NCBI GenBank assembly: GCA_015698045.1
Contig: BLAL01000303.1
Location: 248,001-312,000 of the forward strand
Length of the DNA stretch: 64,000 bases
Direction of reading: 5' to 3'
From: Rhizophagus clarus
Lineage: Eukaryota; Glomeromycota; Glomeromycetes; Glomerales; Glomeraceae
A model generated the notes under the pieces. It saw only the letters and a program-made list of their open reading frames with translations. It was not told the origin of the DNA and did not search any database. Shown one piece after another: positions 50,293-60,092 of this stretch. Position 1 is the stretch's first letter. Each line of letters opens with the position of its first letter. The position numbers and the translations under genes are program-made.

Positions 50293-51044
50293 TTATTCTT
50301 TTGATTCGGGGATTATAATTTTTTTTTTTTGATTTGATTTATTCTTTTTTGATAACGAAGGTGGTGGTTGTGTAACTCCTTTCGCATTTTCTCCTAATGA
50401 TGTTTCATTTGATCCAAAGATATTTTCAGATTTTTCAGAAAATAGTTGATAACCTTTGCGAGCAGAATAATTCTTTGAGGTATTACATTCAGTACACGTA
50501 ACATGGAGGTGAGGTTCAGGACGAGCTTATTAATTATTAATTAAATTTAACTCAATTAAGAGATTTATTAAGATAAAAATGAGTGGATAAATGACTTACA
50601 TTTAATTCGAACTTTAGATGTTACTCCAGGTAATAGAATTGTTTCACATCTTTTGCAAATTGTACGTTTAATTGAAGGATCTATACGTAAAACTTGTTTC
50701 GTACCGATCGTTTTCATGGTATTTATATAAAATCTACCTAATGAAGCTAAATTTTTCGTATTACCCAAGTTAGTTGTATCATTTTTTATTATTTTAGATT
50801 GTCTTTGTTGTAATTCTTGTTCTTGATTTGAAAAAGGATTTGATTGGGAAGGTTGTTCAGACGTGGAAGTTGTGGAAGTCGTAGAAACTGTAGAAGTTGA
50901 AGGTAGTATTGGTGATGGTTGAGTCATATTTGCAGCTATTGTCGTCATTAATGTTGCTGCTTGATAAAGAAAATTCATTCGTTGATATATTTCCCTATGT
51001 TGTATTAAACGTGGTTCTGAATTCTTTTCTTTCTTTTTTCCCAT
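50293..51044 (-). CDS. RNase P/MRP subunit of the Rpr2/Rpp21/Snm1 family, two exons
   Basis: Exons 50600-51044 and 50293-50525 (74-nt intron) give 225 residues. The N-terminus (RLIQHREIYQRMNFLYQAATLM) is the helical pair seen in Rpr2/Rpp21. A Ser/Thr/Gln-rich insert follows. The zinc ribbon is CKRCETILLPG and, after the intron, HVTCTECNTSKNY, giving two Cys-x-x-Cys knuckles. The C-terminus is Lys-rich. The family is a protein subunit of nuclear RNase P, which trims the 5' leader of pre-tRNA; Snm1 is the RNase MRP counterpart. The low-complexity insert of about 60 residues is longer than usual. Choice between Rpr2 and Snm1 is open. Confidence 0.82.
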
Positions 51045-51628
51045 TTCTCTTGTCTCTTAAATGAATTTATCAAAGTTTTTTCGCGTTAAACATAAATTGA
51101 AAAATCACGAGGTATTTATAATTAGAATTCGTGTCACCCAACAGTAACGTATTACAAGTTCAATTTAACCCAAGGAAAGTATGTACGATTATATCGTACA
51201 TTTTTCTTCTCCTGAAACTACAAATATCTTTGTTGTCTATTCACATATATATATGTATATGTTTATTATTTAAATGCGTTAAATGCGTTGTTATTTCTGA
51301 TAATTTTCCGTTCAAGAAAAAAAATGTATTTACGCCAAGGTTTATAATTTCTAATGATTTTAGTGCATTAATAATGTACGGTAAACTTTGTGGTACCTAA
51401 AGAATTAAAAGTTATAAGTTATTCAAGGTCGAAACTTTTTAATATTTGTTTCGATAAATTATAATATTCACAAAAACTTAGGATCATACGAATTGAATTT
51501 TTTATTATAAAAATTTCTGTGGCACATTATCATTTTTTTTTTTTAACTAATGACCTAAACCATCAGTTTTTAAATTGCGCATTAAATGAGAGTTTTAATT
51601 TAATTAACAAGTTTACAAATTAAAAGAA
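51045..51628. other. Intergenic region before the vWA array
   Basis: The 5' flank of the RNase P subunit gene and the 3' flank of the first, broken vWA copy. AT-rich. No gene seen; the small frame at 51131-51400 lacks coding character. Confidence 0.4.
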
Positions 51629-51969
51629 TTAATCTTTCAATGTAATAGCAGTATTAATAGCAGAACAAGCAGCGTCAAAAAATTTTTCTGCTAATCCCTC
51701 TGGTTTTAGAGTGGTCTCGAAATCAAATACTGGAAACTCTCAAATTATACTTTGGAACACTTCGATCATCGTGTCAGTATATTCGTGATCTTCCCGAAAT
51801 CATAATGAATTCCTGCCGATCGAATATCCCATAATATTTTTTCCGCGGTAAGACCATACGATCATCGTCCGGAAAAAAGTCATCATTATCGAAACGATCG
51901 CCATGCGATGGAAAGTCACCAACGTGTAAAACGCGGGTGGGATTTCGCCAAGTTATTTTGGTTAGTGCT

Positions 51970-51977
51970 GCATCAAG
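51970..51977. repeat. Left target-site duplication of the hAT-like MITE
   Basis: GCATCAAG, identical to 52217-52224. Joining the flanks at one copy restores the alignment of the broken vWA gene with its sisters. Confidence 0.7.
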
Positions 51978-52216
51978 ATCATTTGACCATTCAAATGATT
52001 TAGCTAATCATTAAATAATCCTTTGTCATTTGGTCATTTCAGTCATTTGATTTTGATTGGTTAATATTCTCATCATGTGATTCAATCAAAAATAAAAAAA
52101 ATAAACATAATGCAGGCCAGAACTATAGTACCGGCCAACATTACATTCAAATGACTCAGGTCATTTGTCATTTGTATTTGAATCATTTGTCATTTCAAGT
52201 CATTTGCCGAACACTG
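51978..52216. mobile_element. hAT-like MITE inserted in the broken vWA copy
   Basis: GCATCAAG stands immediately left (51970-51977) and right (52217-52224) of a 239-bp insert absent from the sister copies, so this is a perfect 8-bp target-site duplication as made by hAT transposases. The right end reads CAGTGTTCGGC on the minus strand, a typical hAT-style terminus; the left end does not show it and may be trimmed. Many TCATTTG/CAAATGA heptamers lie near both ends, like the subterminal transposase-binding repeats of hAT elements. It has no coding capacity. The perfect duplication suggests a fairly recent insertion. Confidence 0.7.
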
Positions 52217-52224
52217 GCATCAAG
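52217..52224. repeat. Right target-site duplication of the hAT-like MITE
   Basis: GCATCAAG, identical to 51970-51977. Confidence 0.7.
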
Positions 52225-52626
52225 TCCACCCAGAAATCTTCCGGTCCATCTCCACCACCACCCGTAGCTGGAACATCTAATAAACTCATCGTTGGTAAAA
52301 TCAAAATTTTGCAAGCGATCAGGACCATCACAGTGGTCACGATAACCACAAAAAGCGGCCCGAACTTTAATTGCTGGTTTCATAACCTACCATCTTTTTA
52401 ATAGCATCCTTGGCACTTTCAATGTGGTAGTACATAGATCCATAACGAATCAAAGGTCGACTTCCATTTTTCGTTTGATATCTATTTAATTTTTTTTATT
52501 AGATATTATAAAACCTATTTGTAGTCAATAATTATAATACTAATTAAAACTTTTTAATTAGCGAATTTCATATAACAATAAAACATCAATTACAAACCTT
52601 CTTGAATACTATAGAGAATAATGAAA

Positions 52627-52645
52627 AATACGTCTTTATATAAAC
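52627..52645 (-). promoter_or_regulatory. TATA-like core upstream of broken vWA copy 1
   Basis: On the minus strand the block reads GTTTATATAAAGACGTATT, the same core found before the other copies. It lies about 160-180 bases before the start codon. Confidence 0.45.
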
Positions 52646-53219
52646 ACATACGTGACTGTAATTCTAGTACAAGCTTTTATTTGATTGAAATAAGTGTACA
52701 GTACATATTTACTTGAGGAATAAAAGAGAATAAGATGAGAAGTAAACAAATATTTTTAGGATATAATGAAATAATTTCGAAAAACCAACTTGTAAAATCC
52801 GTAAATTAATTTGCGGTGTCTATTGTCAACATCAAATGCATAATGAAAAGATTTGTCTAGCATCTCGATAAAAAAAGCTTGTGATTTTTACAATCAAAGT
52901 TCTTAGTAATTATTTAATCTGCGGTTGTTATCTAATAAAGATAAATCCTAAGAATCACTTCAAATTGTCAATAATGAAAAACACCTAATATATCGAGAGG
53001 GATTTTCGCGATGGGAATTTTGAAATTTGTTTAAAAAAAAAAGTCTTCATTAATTCATTTTTACCTGATTGTAGACACCCCAATTAAATTATGATTTAAT
53101 GACAAATATTGATATTTGCAAAAATCTCATTGAATGACAAAAAAAAAAAAAAAAAAAAAAAATTCTTAAAATAAACCTGTTATTTTGACTTACCTGTTAT
53201 ACATATTAATTATCACATT

Positions 53220-53884
53220 ATTTCATGAATAATAAATTTAGATCCAAAAAAAAGGTACAATTCCGTGGAATGATCACCTTGTATACATTCGTTCTTTTTT
53301 TTTTTTTTTTGTCTTAGAAAATAAATTTAAAATTGCAAATAATCAAGATAATTAAACTGATAGATTACATTTAATCAAGAAAAAAATTAGATAAGATTTC
53401 AACGATTCAATCAACGATTCGAATAGGTCTGAATAAAATAATAGATATCCGCATTTATGAAGGAATCAAAAATAAAATATTTTATTCAGAAATTCATCTA
53501 ATCAATCTACAAAACTTAAACTGAAGGTGAATGTCACAAGAAAACAAATTTTCAAAATTCATTAAGAAAGTTAACGTTGGTTTTGTGTAAACGTTTAAGA
53601 GCAAGAAACAGAAATATGAATTTCTTGAAAGTGTTATGGTTAAACCCAAATATGATGAAATCGAAATATTACGATATATGCTACTTTCTTCTAGTAAAGA
53701 AAAATATACAGTGTACACAATGATACACTATATATTGTATACTTGCAAAAGTATTAGTATTCCGCAAAATATCAGCGAAATGTTAACGGTTCAAATGAAA
53801 CCAACGAAGAAAAAGAATAATATATACATCACACAAAGATATAATAGTTTTAAACAAATATTATGTATATATTTAAAGAAATAG
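53220..53884 (+). pseudogene. Remnant of the coiled-coil gene, first repeat unit
   Basis: The stretch 53640-53850 aligns with the 3' end of the intact coiled-coil gene at about 62005-62155: both carry ATGYTACTTTCYTCT, then ACTTGCAAAAGTATT, then a run matching the last codons and the bases just past the stop. The left part (53220-53640) aligns with the matching spacer at 55040-55420. It has no usable start and only fortuitous short frames. It is a decayed partner of vWA copy 1. Confidence 0.6.
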
Positions 53885-53926
53885 TTTGATAGTTTGGTCA
53901 ATTTGAGCTATTGATAAATCAAAAAA

Positions 53927-54565
53927 CTATTCCCTCAATGTAATAGCAGTATTGATGGCAGAACAAGTAGCATCAAAAAATTTTTCTACTAATCCCTCTG
54001 GGTCAGGAGTGCTCTCAAAATCAAATACCGGAAACTCTCCAATTATGCTTTTGAATATTCTGATCATCGTATCAGTATATTCTGTGATCCTCCCGAAAAA
54101 GTAATGAATTCCTGCCGATCTCATTTCATCCAATACTTGCTCTGCAGTAAGACCGTTTGGGTCGCCATCCGGATAATCATCTTCTTCATTATCGAAACGA
54201 CGGCCATGTGGTGGGAAGTCACCGATGTGTAAAAGGACGCGGATATGATTTCGCCATGACAGTTCGGTTATGGCTGCGTTAAGTCCGCCTAGAACATCTT
54301 CAGGCCCATCTCCACCGCCACCTGTAGCTGGAACATTCGATAAATTATTTTTGAACTCATCGCAAGAATTGATAAAATCAAAAATTTGCAAGCGGTCAGG
54401 GCCATCACAGTGGTCACGATAACCACAGAAAGCGATTCTAATTGTAATTGCTGGTTTCAGAGTTGCCATATAATCTACTACCCTTTTGATAGCATTCTTG
54501 GCACCATCAATGTGTTCCCACATAGAACCGGTGCAGTCCATAACGAAGCAAAGGTCAACCTCCAT
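53927..54565 (-). CDS. Stand-alone vWA-domain protein, array copy 2
   Basis: A single-exon gene of 212 residues with no signal peptide or membrane segment, so probably cytosolic. The chain is one vWA (Rossmann-like) domain: strand 1 ends in the metal-site motif DCTGSM (MIDAS-type DxTxS), followed by FCGYRDHCDGPDRLQIFDF, then GGGGDGPEDVLGGLNAAI, then RVLLHIGDFPPHGRRF and DDYPDGDPNGL, ending FFDATCSAINTAITLRE. This motif set is like the vWA part of alpha-kinases of the VwkA type, but no kinase domain follows. vWA domains bind protein partners through a divalent metal. It differs from its sisters by one extra Gly in the glycine run (TGGGGDG). Its upstream block is shared with the other copies. 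Confidence 0.88.
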   Translation of the reverse strand: MEVDLCFVMDCTGSMWEHIDGAKNAIKRVVDYMATLKPAITIRIAFCGYRDHCDGPDRLQIFDFINSCDEFKNNLSNVPATGGGGDGPEDVLGGLNAAITELSWRNHIRVLLHIGDFPPHGRRFDNEEDDYPDGDPNGLTAEQVLDEMRSAGIHYFFGRITEYTDTMIRIFKSIIGEFPVFDFESTPDPEGLVEKFFDATCSAINTAITLRE

Positions 54566-54771
54566 TTGGTGTTCGATATCTATTTAATTTTTTTTTTTCG
54601 AGATATTTTATTTTGAGCCTATCAGTCAAATAACATAACAATAATTAGTTATTAAAGCTTTTAACTACTAAATTTCAATATAATAATAACAGACAATTAA
54701 AATAGCAATTACAAATCCAAAGAAATATTTCTTCTTGAAAATCACACAGAATAATAATAATATGAATGAAA

Positions 54772-54788
54772 AGTACGTCTTTATAAAC
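54772..54788 (-). promoter_or_regulatory. TATA-like core upstream of vWA copy 2
   Basis: On the minus strand GTTTATAAAGACGTACT, about 207-223 bases before the start codon. The same core, with flanks of about 100 bp, recurs before copies 3 and 4. Confidence 0.5.
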
Positions 54789-55039
54789 GGTGTTTTTGTG
54801 TAACACAAAGATTAATGTGACTTGATTTTTTGATAGATAGACGAAATTGGATAAGGTTATACTCAAAAAAAGAATATAAAGGTGAAAAATATAATGAGTT
54901 AGACTTCAAAAACAAACTTTGTATTACTTATGACTCAAGATTATTCTTAATATTGTTTATGATTATGACAAATATTGTATTTCAAAATCTCTTTGAATGA
55001 CAAACCTGACTTCTCAAAATAATAAACATGTGGTACCGA

Positions 55040-55560
55040 AAATATTATCACATTATTTCCATAAATAAATAATAAATTTAGCATTTATTTATTTGTTAAT
55101 AAATTGATTCCATGGAATAATTGTTTTACATGTATTCGTTCTATCTTTTTTTTTATCCAGACAATCCTTAGAAAATAAGCTTAAATTACAAATAATCAAA
55201 TTGAAGAAAAAAAATCAGTTTTCAATGATCCGAATTATCTGAATAATAGTATCCACATTGATAGATTAATTAAGTAAAGCAATTGTGAATTTGTATATCA
55301 ATATACAAAATTTGAAAGTGAATCAGTGAATCATATCACAAGAATCTTCAGAATTCATTAACAAAGTTCGGTGTAAGTGTTCCGAAAGCGTATGGTTAAT
55401 CAAAATATGATGAAAGAATGGTAAGATCGAAATATTACGCGTAAATATACGATAATTTCTTTTAGTTGGATGAAACTTGAATTCTTCAACCACAAAATAT
55501 ATTATCACACAGAGATGATAACATTTATTAAATTTAATATGAAAAAAAAAATTAAATTTT
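55040..55560 (+). pseudogene. Remnant of the coiled-coil gene, second repeat unit
   Basis: Matches the first remnant along most of its length (for example TTCC(A/G)TGGAAT, GAAAATAA, and TATGGTTAA before ATATGATGAAA). Near 55480-55540 it also matches the end of the intact gene (TTGAATTCTTCA and the ACAGAGATGATAA-like run). No open frame remains. Confidence 0.5.
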
Positions 55561-55859
55561 GTTGTAAATAACAATATTAACTTTCATCTGCATCTATAGT
55601 ATTTCGAAAGTTAGCTAATATTGATCATTTGTATCGTTTATTTTGTCAAATGAAGTAACAATCTATTTAATTCGCTATGACACAGACGTTGACAAACCCA
55701 ATTGCGGTAGGTCATTGATATTTTAATGCAAGTTCGAAAGTTTTCTAACTAGAAACTTATAGTATTATTTTATTCAGAGTAAAAAAAAAAAAAGTAATTT
55801 AGATGACTATAAATTTTAAGGATTTAATTTGATAAATTGATCAATTTGAACTATTAAAA

Positions 55860-56495
55860 TTATTCCCCTTTTAATGTGATAGCAGTATTGATAGCCGAAC
55901 AAGTAGCTTCAAAAAATTTTTCTACTAGTTCCTCTGGTTCAGTGCTCTTTAAATCAAATACCGGATATTCTCCAATAATGCTTTGAAATACTTTGATCAT
56001 CTTTTCTGTTTGTTCCGTGATCCTACCGAAAAAATAGTAAATGCCTGCTGATTGCATTTCTCCCAGTACCCGTTCTGCAATTAGGCCATTTGGGTCGCCA
56101 CCTGGATAATCGTCACTCATATCAGTGAAACGACGGCCATGTGGTGGATAGTCAGCAATGTGTAAAAGGACACGAGTGGGATTTCTCCAGGTCATACTAG
56201 TCACGGCCGCGTTAAGTCCGCCCAGAACATCTTCCGGTGGATCTCCTCCACCTAAAGGTGAAACATTCGATACATTATTTTTGAAATCATCGCAAGAGGT
56301 GGTGAAGTCAAAAATCTGTAAACGGTCAGAGCCATCACAGTGGTCACGGTATCCACAGAAACCGGCCCGAACTATAATTGCTGGTTTCATAGTTGCCATA
56401 TAATCTACTACTCTCTTAATAGAATTCTTGGCACCTTCAATGTGACTCCCCATAGAACTGGTGCAGTCCATAGCGAAGCAAAGGTCAACTTCCAT
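55860..56495 (-). CDS. Stand-alone vWA-domain protein, array copy 3
   Basis: A single-exon gene of 211 residues, aligned end to end with copy 2. The metal-site motif is DCTSSM, then FCGYRDHCDGSDRLQIFDF, LGGGDPPEDVLGGLNAAV, RVLLHIADYPPHGRRF and DDYPGGDPNGL. The C-terminus is KSTEPEELVEKFFEATCSAINTAITLKGE, lacking one residue pair near KSTEPEE and ending in Gly-Glu. It shows the same alpha-kinase-type vWA signature without a kinase. Many changes against its sisters keep the frame and the motif residues, so it is likely under selection. No signal peptide. Confidence 0.88.
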   Translation of the reverse strand: MEVDLCFAMDCTSSMGSHIEGAKNSIKRVVDYMATMKPAIIVRAGFCGYRDHCDGSDRLQIFDFTTSCDDFKNNVSNVSPLGGGDPPEDVLGGLNAAVTSMTWRNPTRVLLHIADYPPHGRRFTDMSDDYPGGDPNGLIAERVLGEMQSAGIYYFFGRITEQTEKMIKVFQSIIGEYPVFDLKSTEPEELVEKFFEATCSAINTAITLKGE

Positions 56496-56702
56496 TTCAC
56501 GTTTAATGTTTGTTTAATTTTTCAATATGAGTTTTTGGCCTATTAAACAACTAATGAATATCATGACAAAAATGTATAAGTTAACTTTAACTAAGAAATT
56601 TCAGTAAAATATTAAGACAATTAAATAGCAATTAGTCAATTACAAACCAGAGAAAATATTTCTTCTTGAAAACTATACGGAATAACAATAATATGAATGA
56701 AA

Positions 56703-56719
56703 AGTACGTCTTTATAAAC
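56703..56719 (-). promoter_or_regulatory. TATA-like core upstream of vWA copy 3
   Basis: GTTTATAAAGACGTACT on the minus strand, identical to the core before copy 2, about 208-224 bases before the start codon. Confidence 0.5.
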
Positions 56720-57011
56720 ACAGTATTTATGTGTAACACAAGGATTTGTGTGCTTCTTTTTTGATTTTGATATATTGACGAAATTGGAATAAAGTTATAC
56801 TCAAAGAGGAATATAAAATGGGAAAACAACTTTGTAAAATCTTGTAAACCCAAAATCATTTTCATATTGTATTTACAGAATCTAATGAAGTAATGAACTT
56901 TAAAACTTGTTATTTTGACCTATTAATCACGTGTGGTACTGAGAATATCATCCATAAATAAATTTTTTTATTTAAAAAATTATTCTATGACGCAGCTATG
57001 AAAAATATGTA

Positions 57012-57105
57012 CTTCAATCACTCTTTTGATAGAATTCTTAGCACCTTCAATGTGTCACCCCATAAAGCTGGTGCAATCCAAAACAAAACATAGGTCAACT
57101 TCCAT
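57012..57105 (-). pseudogene. Truncated 5' stub of a vWA gene
   Basis: Beginning at an ATG (57103-57105) about 31 codons match the N-terminus of the vWA copies (MEVDLCFVLDCTSFMG, then HIEGAKNSIKRVIE). An internal stop and abrupt loss of similarity after about 94 bases show that it is a fragment. It keeps its own copy of the upstream block, so it marks an extra, deleted repeat unit between copies 3 and 4. Confidence 0.75.
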
Positions 57106-57303
57106 TGGATTTGATGTCTATTTAATTTAATTTTCTTCGGGTTTTTGATCTATTAAACAATTATAGTTAAAGGGCATGACGTTATGTATGTATGTAAGTT
57201 AATAAAACTTTAACGAACGAAATTTCAGTAAAATAATAACGACAAAACAATCACAAACCTAAAGAAAATAACTCCTTGAAACTGCAGAATGATATGAATA
57301 AAA

Positions 57304-57319
57304 AGTGCATCTTTATAAC
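57304..57319 (-). promoter_or_regulatory. TATA-like core upstream of the vWA stub
   Basis: GTTATAAAGATGCACT on the minus strand, a slightly changed form of the core seen before intact copies, about 200 bases before the stub start. Confidence 0.4.
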
Positions 57320-57764
57320 ATACATATGATGGTATTTTGATAGATTGGTAAAATTGAATAAAAGCTATACTCAAAGAGAAACAAAGAGATAAAAATGTAA
57401 CGAAACAATTTTTTAACCAAATTGTAAATCTTAGTAATCCAGAATCATTTTTTACAATGTATACATATTGTATTTTCTGAATTTCTTTGAATGACAAGGT
57501 CAAAAAAACCCAAAAATCAGACCTTCTGTAAAAAAGTGATATCATATTATAAATAAATTAATTGGGGCTTATATAATTGCTTGCCTGGCTAATTAATTTT
57601 ACTGTCACTGGATATCAATTGTAGCAGGTTGAAGAATTAAAAATTTTTCGAATTTTTTTAGATAATTAAATCTAATTTACAGGCCGGAACTTAACACTTT
57701 ATTTCATATAAAATAATAAATTTTAATAAACTGTAATTTGGTAATTTGACCAATTTGAGAAACA

Positions 57765-58400
57765 TTATTCCCTCAGTGTGATAGCAGTATTGATAGCAGA
57801 ACAAGTAGCATCAAAAAATTTTTCTACTAATCCCTCTGGGTCAGGAGTGCTCTTGAAATCAAATACTGAAAACTCTCCAATTATACTTTTGAACACACTG
57901 ATCATCGTTTCGGTACATTGCGTGATCCTCCCGAAAAAATAATGAATTCCTGCCGATCGCATTTTCCCTAATACTTGCTCTGCAGTAAGACCATTTGGGT
58001 CGCCGTTCGGATAATCGTCATCTGTATTATTGAAACGACGGCCATGTGGTGGATAGTCACCGATGTGTAAAAGGACGCGAGTGTCATTTCTCCAGGTCAT
58101 ACTGGTTACGGCTGCGTTAAGACCACCTAGGACATCTTCCGGTGAATCTCCACCACCTGTAGCTGAAACACCCGATACGCGATTTTTGAACTCATCGCAA
58201 GAATTGGTGAAGTCAAAAACCTGTAAGCGGTTAGAGCCATCACAGTGGTCACGATAACCACAGAAACCGACCCGAACTACAATTGCTGGTTTCATATTTG
58301 CCATGTATTCTACTACCCTTTTTATAGAATTCTTGGCACCTTCTATGTGTCCCCCCATAGAACCGGTGCAGTCCATAACGAAACAAAGGTCAACTTCCAT
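57765..58400 (-). CDS. Stand-alone vWA-domain protein, array copy 4
   Basis: A single-exon gene of 211 residues. The motifs are DCTGSMGGHIEGAKNSIKRV, FCGYRDHCDGSNRLQVFDF, TGGGDSPEDVLGGLNAAV, RVLLHIGDYPPHGRRF and DDYPNGDPNGL, ending in DATCSAINTAITLRE like copy 2. It is the most consensus-like copy: the metal-site residues, the GGGD-PEDVLGGL loop and the IGDYPPHGRR strand are all present. It is probably a cytosolic protein-binding domain. Its spacer to the right carries an apparent extra insertion at about 58490-58600, absent from other copies. No partner kinase is encoded in the window. Confidence 0.88.
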   Translation of the reverse strand: MEVDLCFVMDCTGSMGGHIEGAKNSIKRVVEYMANMKPAIVVRVGFCGYRDHCDGSNRLQVFDFTNSCDEFKNRVSGVSATGGGDSPEDVLGGLNAAVTSMTWRNDTRVLLHIGDYPPHGRRFNNTDDDYPNGDPNGLTAEQVLGKMRSAGIHYFFGRITQCTETMISVFKSIIGEFSVFDFKSTPDPEGLVEKFFDATCSAINTAITLRE

Positions 58401-58718
58401 TTAGCGTTTGATGTAATATAATTTTCCCTGAGATACAGTTTTTTGGCCTGTTAAACAATTTAGCAATAAAATTATTTATCAAAATATAAGTTTTATGTTT
58501 ATATAAAAAATGATATTAACAAAGTATAAACTTGTAAAATTAAGTCCCCGCCCTCCTACGCTTTTTTCGTTAAACAGAATTTTAATTTTTAGCGGCCTTA
58601 TTAACTTTTAAGTAACGAATTTCAATAAAATACATAACAATTAAAACAGCAACTACAAACCTAAAGAAATATTTCTTCTTGAAAACTATTAGAGAATAAC
58701 AATATATATGAATTAAAA

Positions 58719-58735
58719 GTACGTCTTTATAAACA
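58719..58735 (-). promoter_or_regulatory. TATA-like core upstream of vWA copy 4
   Basis: GTTTATAAAGACGTACT on the minus strand, identical to those before copies 2 and 3, but about 320 bases before the start codon because of the extra insertion in this spacer. Confidence 0.5.
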
Positions 58736-59094
58736 AAGTATTTTTGCGTAACATAAGAATTGTTTTTTGATTTTGATAGATTAATATGTTATACCCAAAG
58801 GGGAATATAAAATGGCAAATTAATTATTAGATATAATGAGATAGACTTTAAAGGCAATTTGTAAACCACAACTTGGAATCAATTTTCACACAGTATATGA
58901 TTAATGACACATGTCAAGAAATCTTTGAATGACAAAATCAAAAAACAACTCGAATCAAACCTGTTATTTGACCTGTTGAAATATTTATTATACTTAGTTT
59001 TTTTTCTTTAGGAACGATTTCAATAATCCAAATCCGAATTTTTAAAAGGATATCTGCGTTGACAGAATTTAAATTATGTTAATAATTTTACAGA

Positions 59095-59330
59095 AAAGAT
59101 TAATTCATTATATATGAACACGAGAAACGAATACAAGAATTCGACAAATTAAACCTTAAAGTTTAAAATTATCAATGAAATTTAATCAGTTAAAGGATCA
59201 TTATAATTAAACAGATACGGATATACTGATAATTTAGAACAATGACAAAGGGATTCAAAAGATATTTTCAGAACAAGCACAAGAAAAAATGTAGGGAATT
59301 ACATAAAATTTACATGGATTAAAACCGAAA
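59095..59330 (+). pseudogene. Remnant of the coiled-coil gene, unit of vWA copy 4
   Basis: AAATTATCAATGAAATTTAA with the following bases aligns with the intact coiled-coil gene near 60976-61020 (AATTATCAACGAAAATTTAA). TAATTTAGAACAA, then TTTTCAGAACAAGCACAAGA-like sequence, aligns with about 61070-61140. This is the middle of the coiled-coil gene, not its end, and no frame remains open. Confidence 0.6.
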
Positions 59331-59450
59331 ATGTCAAACTTTATCCTTAGCAAATTAAACTTAAATACAATATAAATTCTATTAATTAATTTGTAAAATT
59401 CTGTTGCCGATTGATATTTAGATGCTCTTTTTTAAAAAATTATTATTCTC

Positions 59451-60092
59451 TCAATGCGGTTCACTTAATGTGATAGCAGTATTTATAGCCGAACAAGCAG
59501 CATCAAAAAATTTTTCTACTAATCCCTCTGGATCTGGAGTGTCCTTGATGTCAAATACTGGATACTCTCCAATTATGCTTTGAAATACTTCGGTCATCGT
59601 TTCAGTATACTCCGTGATTTTCCCAAAAAAGTAATAAATGGCTGCTGATCGCATTTCTCTCAGTACTTGTTCTGCAGTTAGACCATTTGGATCGCCGTCT
59701 GGATAATCGTCTAACAAACCAGTGAAACGACGGCCATGTGGCGGACAGTCACCGATGTGTAAAAGAACACGGGTGGGATTTCGCCAGGTTATTCTGGTTA
59801 CGGCAGCGTCGAGACCGCCTAGAACATCTTCCGGAGCATCTCCACCACCTGTGGCCGAAACATCCGATAGATAATTTATGAAATCATCACAAGAATTGGT
59901 GAAATCAAAAATCTGCAAGCGGTTAGGTTCGTCACAGTGATCACGGTATCCACAGAAAGCGACTCGAACTATAATTGTTGGTCTCATATTTGCCATGTAT
60001 TCTACTACCCTTTTGATAGAATTCTTGACGCCTTTAATGTGGCCCCCCATAGAACTGGTGCAGTCCATAACAAAGCAAAGGTCAATTTCCAT
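59451..60092 (-). CDS. Stand-alone vWA-domain protein, array copy 5
   Basis: A single-exon gene of 213 residues. Motifs: MEIDLCFVMDCTSSM, FCGYRDHCDEPNRLQIFDF, TGGGDAPEDVLGGLDAAV, RVLLHIGDCPPHGRRF and DDYPDGDPNGL, ending DAACSAINTAITLSEPH. It has replaced Tyr by Cys in the IGDYPP strand and has a slightly longer C-terminus. It is head-to-head with the only intact copy of the coiled-coil gene, so this unit probably keeps the ancestral arrangement. Function: a metal-dependent protein-binding domain by family; partner unknown. Confidence 0.88.
   Translation of the reverse strand: MEIDLCFVMDCTSSMGGHIKGVKNSIKRVVEYMANMRPTIIVRVAFCGYRDHCDEPNRLQIFDFTNSCDDFINYLSDVSATGGGDAPEDVLGGLDAAVTRITWRNPTRVLLHIGDCPPHGRRFTGLLDDYPDGDPNGLTAEQVLREMRSAAIYYFFGKITEYTETMTEVFQSIIGEYPVFDIKDTPDPEGLVEKFFDAACSAINTAITLSEPH

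Larger units (their letters stand above)
51629..52467 (-). pseudogene. Broken vWA-domain gene, copy 1 of the array
   Basis: The start region (ATG at 52465-52467, MEVDL-like) and the end (AITLKD stop at 51629) both align with the four intact copies downstream. The frame is lost: there are small deletions, including one removing part of the metal-site segment, and a 239-bp element with an 8-bp target duplication sits in the middle. Without the insertion about 590 bp of gene remain, against about 636 in intact copies. The upstream block with its TATA-like core is still present, so the copy decayed after a full-length duplication. Confidence 0.85.

Noticed and set aside
53636-53884. Plus-strand open frame of 82 codons right of broken vWA copy 1
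   Set aside because: The DNA aligns with the 3' end and downstream bases of the coiled-coil gene. The frame is fortuitous and is treated as part of a remnant.
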